The translations under genes and the position numbers were made by a program. From positions 105,942 to 169,941 of the forward strand of contig PKXU01000088.1 in assembly GCA_003132445.1 (NCBI GenBank): DNA of 64,000 nt, written 5' to 3'. Within the stretch, counting starts at the first letter, position 1. Every line of letters begins with the position of its first letter. The notes below the pieces were generated by a model, which worked only from the letters and a program-made list of their open reading frames with translations, made no database searches and had not been told where the DNA came from. Of this stretch, positions 61,623-64,000 are shown one piece after another. This DNA is from Acidobacteriaceae bacterium. Lineage in GTDB: Bacteria > Acidobacteriota > Terriglobia > Terriglobales > Acidobacteriaceae.

Positions 61623-64000
61623 ATGTTCCCACACCGCATGCGTGCCCTCATTCTCACGCTCGCCCTCGTCTGCACCGCTGCGGCCCAATCCGTTCCCACG
61701 CCGATTATCGCTGTCGCCGACGAAAACGGAGTCGCCGTTTCCTCCGCCCGCGTCTCAGTCCAATTGCCGCCTTTGCCTCCCATCTACTGCCAAACCGATT
61801 TCACCGGACGCTGCTCCTTCCCCTCACTTCCAACCGGAACTTATCTCCTGCGCGTCGAAAAAGAAGGCTTCTACGAGCTCGCCGAGCCCGTCCAGATTAA
61901 TCCCAACTCCACTGTTGAAGTCTCCATCTCGCACCAGCAGGAAGTTCGTGAGACCGTCGAGGTTCACGAATCCCCTCCCATCATTGATCCCGCGCAAGTG
62001 GCCTCTCAGGAAACCGTCAGCGGCCTCGACGTTATCAACATCGTGTATCCGGCCACCAACGACTACCGCAACGTCCTCAACTTCATCCCCGGCGTCGTGC
62101 AGGATCAATCCGGCCAGCCCCACGTTGCCGGAGCCGAAACGTATCAGACCGAAACTCTTCTCGACGGCTTCAATGTCACCCAACCCGCCAACGGCCAGCT
62201 GCTCGTTCGCGTCAGTACAGACGCTTTTCGCAGTATTCAGGTCGAGCCCTCCCGCGAGCCTGCCAAAGCTGGCAAAGGATCCGGCGGCTTGCTCAGCCTC
62301 AACACCGGCATCGGCGACGATCATTTCCGCTTTCTCGCCACCGACTTCATTCCCTCCATCCAGGACAAGCATGGATTGCGCTTCGACCAATTCCTTCCAC
62401 GCTTCATCTTTTCCGGCCCAATCGAAAAGAAAAAGATATGGTTCTACAACGCCTTCGACGGCGAATACGACAACCTCGTCTACACTGAACTTCCTGTCGG
62501 CGCAGACAACGATCACATTCTCCGCCTCGGCAATCTCTCCAAAGTTCAAACCAACCTCACCAGCCGCAACATCCTCACCACCAGTTTTCTGGTGAACGAT
62601 CTTCACGACCAATACGCATACCTCTCGCCGCAAAGTCCGCAACTTTCGGATCCAAAAGATGTGGAATCCGCCTACGTCGCCAGCATCAAAGATCAGCACT
62701 ACTTCGCCGGAGAACAGCTGCTCGAAACCGGATTCGCCTTCGATCAATACAATCTGCAACTCACTCCCTACGGCACGCTACCGTATTTCGTCAATCCCAC
62801 AACCGCGGGCGGCAGCTACTATCTCCGCGACGAAACTCACGCCCGCCGTTTGCAAGCTCTTTCCAACTTATTTCTCCCTCCGCGCCAGTGGCATGGCCGG
62901 CACGACCTCAAAGTCGGCGTCGATCTCGACCGGCTTTCCTACAATGCAGAATTCGCGCGTCAACCGATCTCATTCTTAAGCGGCAACAACACGCTGACTT
63001 CGCCCGACCTCTGCCTCACCGCTCCGCAAAATGCAAACTTCCCCTGCACCCGCTACTCCACCTTCAGCCCCGCGCCATTGCACGACCAATACAATGCAGA
63101 AGTCAGCGCCTACGCCGAAGATCGCTGGCTCCTCACCGATCGCCTATTGATCGCGCCCGGCGTCCGCCTCGACTGGGACGAAATCATCCGTCACGCCGTC
63201 ATCTCTCCACGCCTCGCCGGAACCTACGTCCTCGACAACTCCGGCAACACCAAGCTTTCTGCCGGAATCGGAATCGTCTACGACTCCACTCCCATCTTTT
63301 TAATTGCCCGTCCCTATGCCGGCACACGCGAAGATATTTTCTATTCGATCCCCAATTCCACCTGCACCGCGAACTGCGTGACCACCACCGGTCCCGTCGA
63401 AACTTCATTCACCGCCAACAACAGCACGCTCCAATTCCCGCGCTCCATGAATTGGAGCTTGGCTCTCGAAAAAAAACTTCCCGCCGCAATTTATTTGAAA
63501 GCCGAATTCCTCGATCGCCACGGAGCCCGCGGATTCCTCTACAACACGCCCAACAACGCCCCCAGCGGCGACTACGTTCTTCAGAACACACGCGACGATC
63601 ATTACCAGGCCCTGCAATTCACTCTTCGCCACAACTTCCGCGAAACTTATATGCTCATGGGTTCCTACACGCGCTCCAGCGCCCGCTCCAATCAGGTCCT
63701 CGACTTCAACGTCGATAGTCCCATCCTCAGTCCGCAGCAACCCGGCCCCTATCCCTGGGACACTCCCAACCGTTTTCTCTCCTGGGGATATTTCCCGCTG
63801 TTCAAACTGCCAATCGTCCATCAACTCGAAGTCGCCTACTCCGCAGAAGCGCGCACCGGATTCCCCTACAATCTCCTCACCGACCAGCAACAACTCATCG
63901 GCCCACCCGGCGCACAACGTTTCCCCGAATATTTTTCACTCAACCTCCAACTCGAAAAACGCTTTCACCTCTTCGGATACTATTTAGCCCTGCGCGGCGG
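61623..64000 (+). CDS. TonB-dependent receptor-like outer-membrane protein, 3' end outside window
   Basis: From ATG 61623 the frame runs to the window edge (about 792 codons seen). It has a signal peptide (MRALILTLALVCTAAAQS), a carboxypeptidase-regulatory-like N-terminal domain (IIAVADENGVAVSSARVSVQ...FPSLPTGTYLLRVEKEGFYE, about 25-110), and a plug-like part (ETVSGLDVINIVYPATNDYR, then VLNFIPGVVQDQSGQPHVAG and TLLDGFNVTQP). Long aromatic-rich strands follow, typical of the barrel. This CarbopepD-reg plus TonB-receptor build is characteristic of acidobacterial OM proteins. An overlapping long frame at 61453-62595 is Ser/Pro-rich and is a shadow. Confidence 0.85.
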   Translation, partial: MFPHRMRALILTLALVCTAAAQSVPTPIIAVADENGVAVSSARVSVQLPPLPPIYCQTDFTGRCSFPSLPTGTYLLRVEKEGFYELAEPVQINPNSTVEVSISHQQEVRETVEVHESPPIIDPAQVASQETVSGLDVINIVYPATNDYRNVLNFIPGVVQDQSGQPHVAGAETYQTETLLDGFNVTQPANGQLLVRVSTDAFRSIQVEPSREPAKAGKGSGGLLSLNTGIGDDHFRFLATDFIPSIQDKHGLRFDQFLPRFIFSGPIEKKKIWFYNAFDGEYDNLVYTELPVGADNDHILRLGNLSKVQTNLTSRNILTTSFLVNDLHDQYAYLSPQSPQLSDPKDVESAYVASIKDQHYFAGEQLLETGFAFDQYNLQLTPYGTLPYFVNPTTAGGSYYLRDETHARRLQALSNLFLPPRQWHGRHDLKVGVDLDRLSYNAEFARQPISFLSGNNTLTSPDLCLTAPQNANFPCTRYSTFSPAPLHDQYNAEVSAYAEDRWLLTDRLLIAPGVRLDWDEIIRHAVISPRLAGTYVLDNSGNTKLSAGIGIVYDSTPIFLIARPYAGTREDIFYSIPNSTCTANCVTTTGPVETSFTANNSTLQFPRSMNWSLALEKKLPAAIYLKAEFLDRHGARGFLYNTPNNAPSGDYVLQNTRDDHYQALQFTLRHNFRETYMLMGSYTRSSARSNQVLDFNVDSPILSPQQPGPYPWDTPNRFLSWGYFPLFKLPIVHQLEVAYSAEARTGFPYNLLTDQQQLIGPPGAQRFPEYFSLNLQLEKRFHLFGYYLALRG

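Noticed and set aside
61453-62595. A 380-codon plus-strand frame, Ser/Pro/Thr-rich
   Set aside because: It overlaps the TonB-receptor-like gene in another frame. The receptor frame has signal peptide, CarbopepD and plug motifs; this one has only low-complexity codons, an artefact of GC-rich shadow reading.
1-64000. CRISPR arrays, rRNA, tRNA, prophage or integrase
   Set aside because: No regularly spaced direct repeats of 25-40 bases, no rRNA-like stretch, and no integrase or cas-like protein in any frame. A small tRNA could be missed without a covariance search.

Overview
The window looks like a chromosomal segment of an acidobacterium (Acidobacteriota, Terriglobia/Koribacter-like). This is inferred from gene content, not from a marker gene. 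The clues are tandem DUF507 genes, secreted proteins with carboxypeptidase-regulatory-like domains, a large CarbopepD/TonB-type outer-membrane protein, a repeat lipoprotein of the acidobacterial kind, an ice-binding protein with a PEP-CTERM tail, a PQQ dehydrogenase with its own dihaem cytochrome, and many short hairpin repeats between genes. No rRNA, tRNA, CRISPR array, prophage or classical insertion sequence was seen.

Layout. 1-9.1 kb: truncated nucleoside hydrolase, TPR protein, two DUF507 genes, a Moco-domain-like secreted protein, queG and several secreted proteins. 9.1-14.3 kb: a LigD split into ligase and phosphoesterase genes, a Nudix hydrolase, a Tat-exported amine oxidase and a DUF2007/zinc-ribbon protein. 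14.4-14.8 kb: no protein gene, but a complete-looking transcription unit for a structured RNA. 15.3-25 kb: ice-binding protein, cytochrome c/PQQ dehydrogenase pair, FAD monooxygenase, ubiX, a ChaN-like protein, larB and a TonB-domain protein. 25-32 kb: BON protein, a frameshifted amino-acid-type binding protein divergent from a hybrid histidine kinase, and the msrPQ methionine sulfoxide repair pair. 32-43 kb: repeat lipoprotein, beta-propeller protein, pyrE-mtnA, a purine permease, an MFS exporter and pncB. 43-52 kb: small secreted proteins, SulP transporter, a LolCE/LolD-type ABC pair and clpC. 52-64 kb: a RAYT transposase between two REPIN repeats, secreted and redox proteins, a membrane serine protease, a CLC chloride channel/TPR pair, DUF2127 and the start of a TonB-dependent receptor-like gene.

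Functional links. Adjacent genes suggest a few working units: cytochrome plus PQQ dehydrogenase (periplasmic oxidation), msrP plus msrQ (periplasmic methionine repair), LolC/E plus LolD (lipoprotein release), pyrE/mtnA/pncB and a purine permease (nucleotide, methionine and NAD salvage), and the two LigD halves (end joining; no Ku seen here). Most genes are single housekeeping or envelope functions.

The most unusual parts are non-coding or broken: the RNA unit at 14.44-14.81 kb, a RAYT whose expected catalytic tyrosine reads as cysteine and which is flanked by direct REPIN copies, a synonymously diverged duplicate of the first 19 codons of the LolC/E gene, heptamer-period degenerate repeats in front of several start codons, an apparent ATT start at 43881, and a one-base frameshift in the binding-protein gene.
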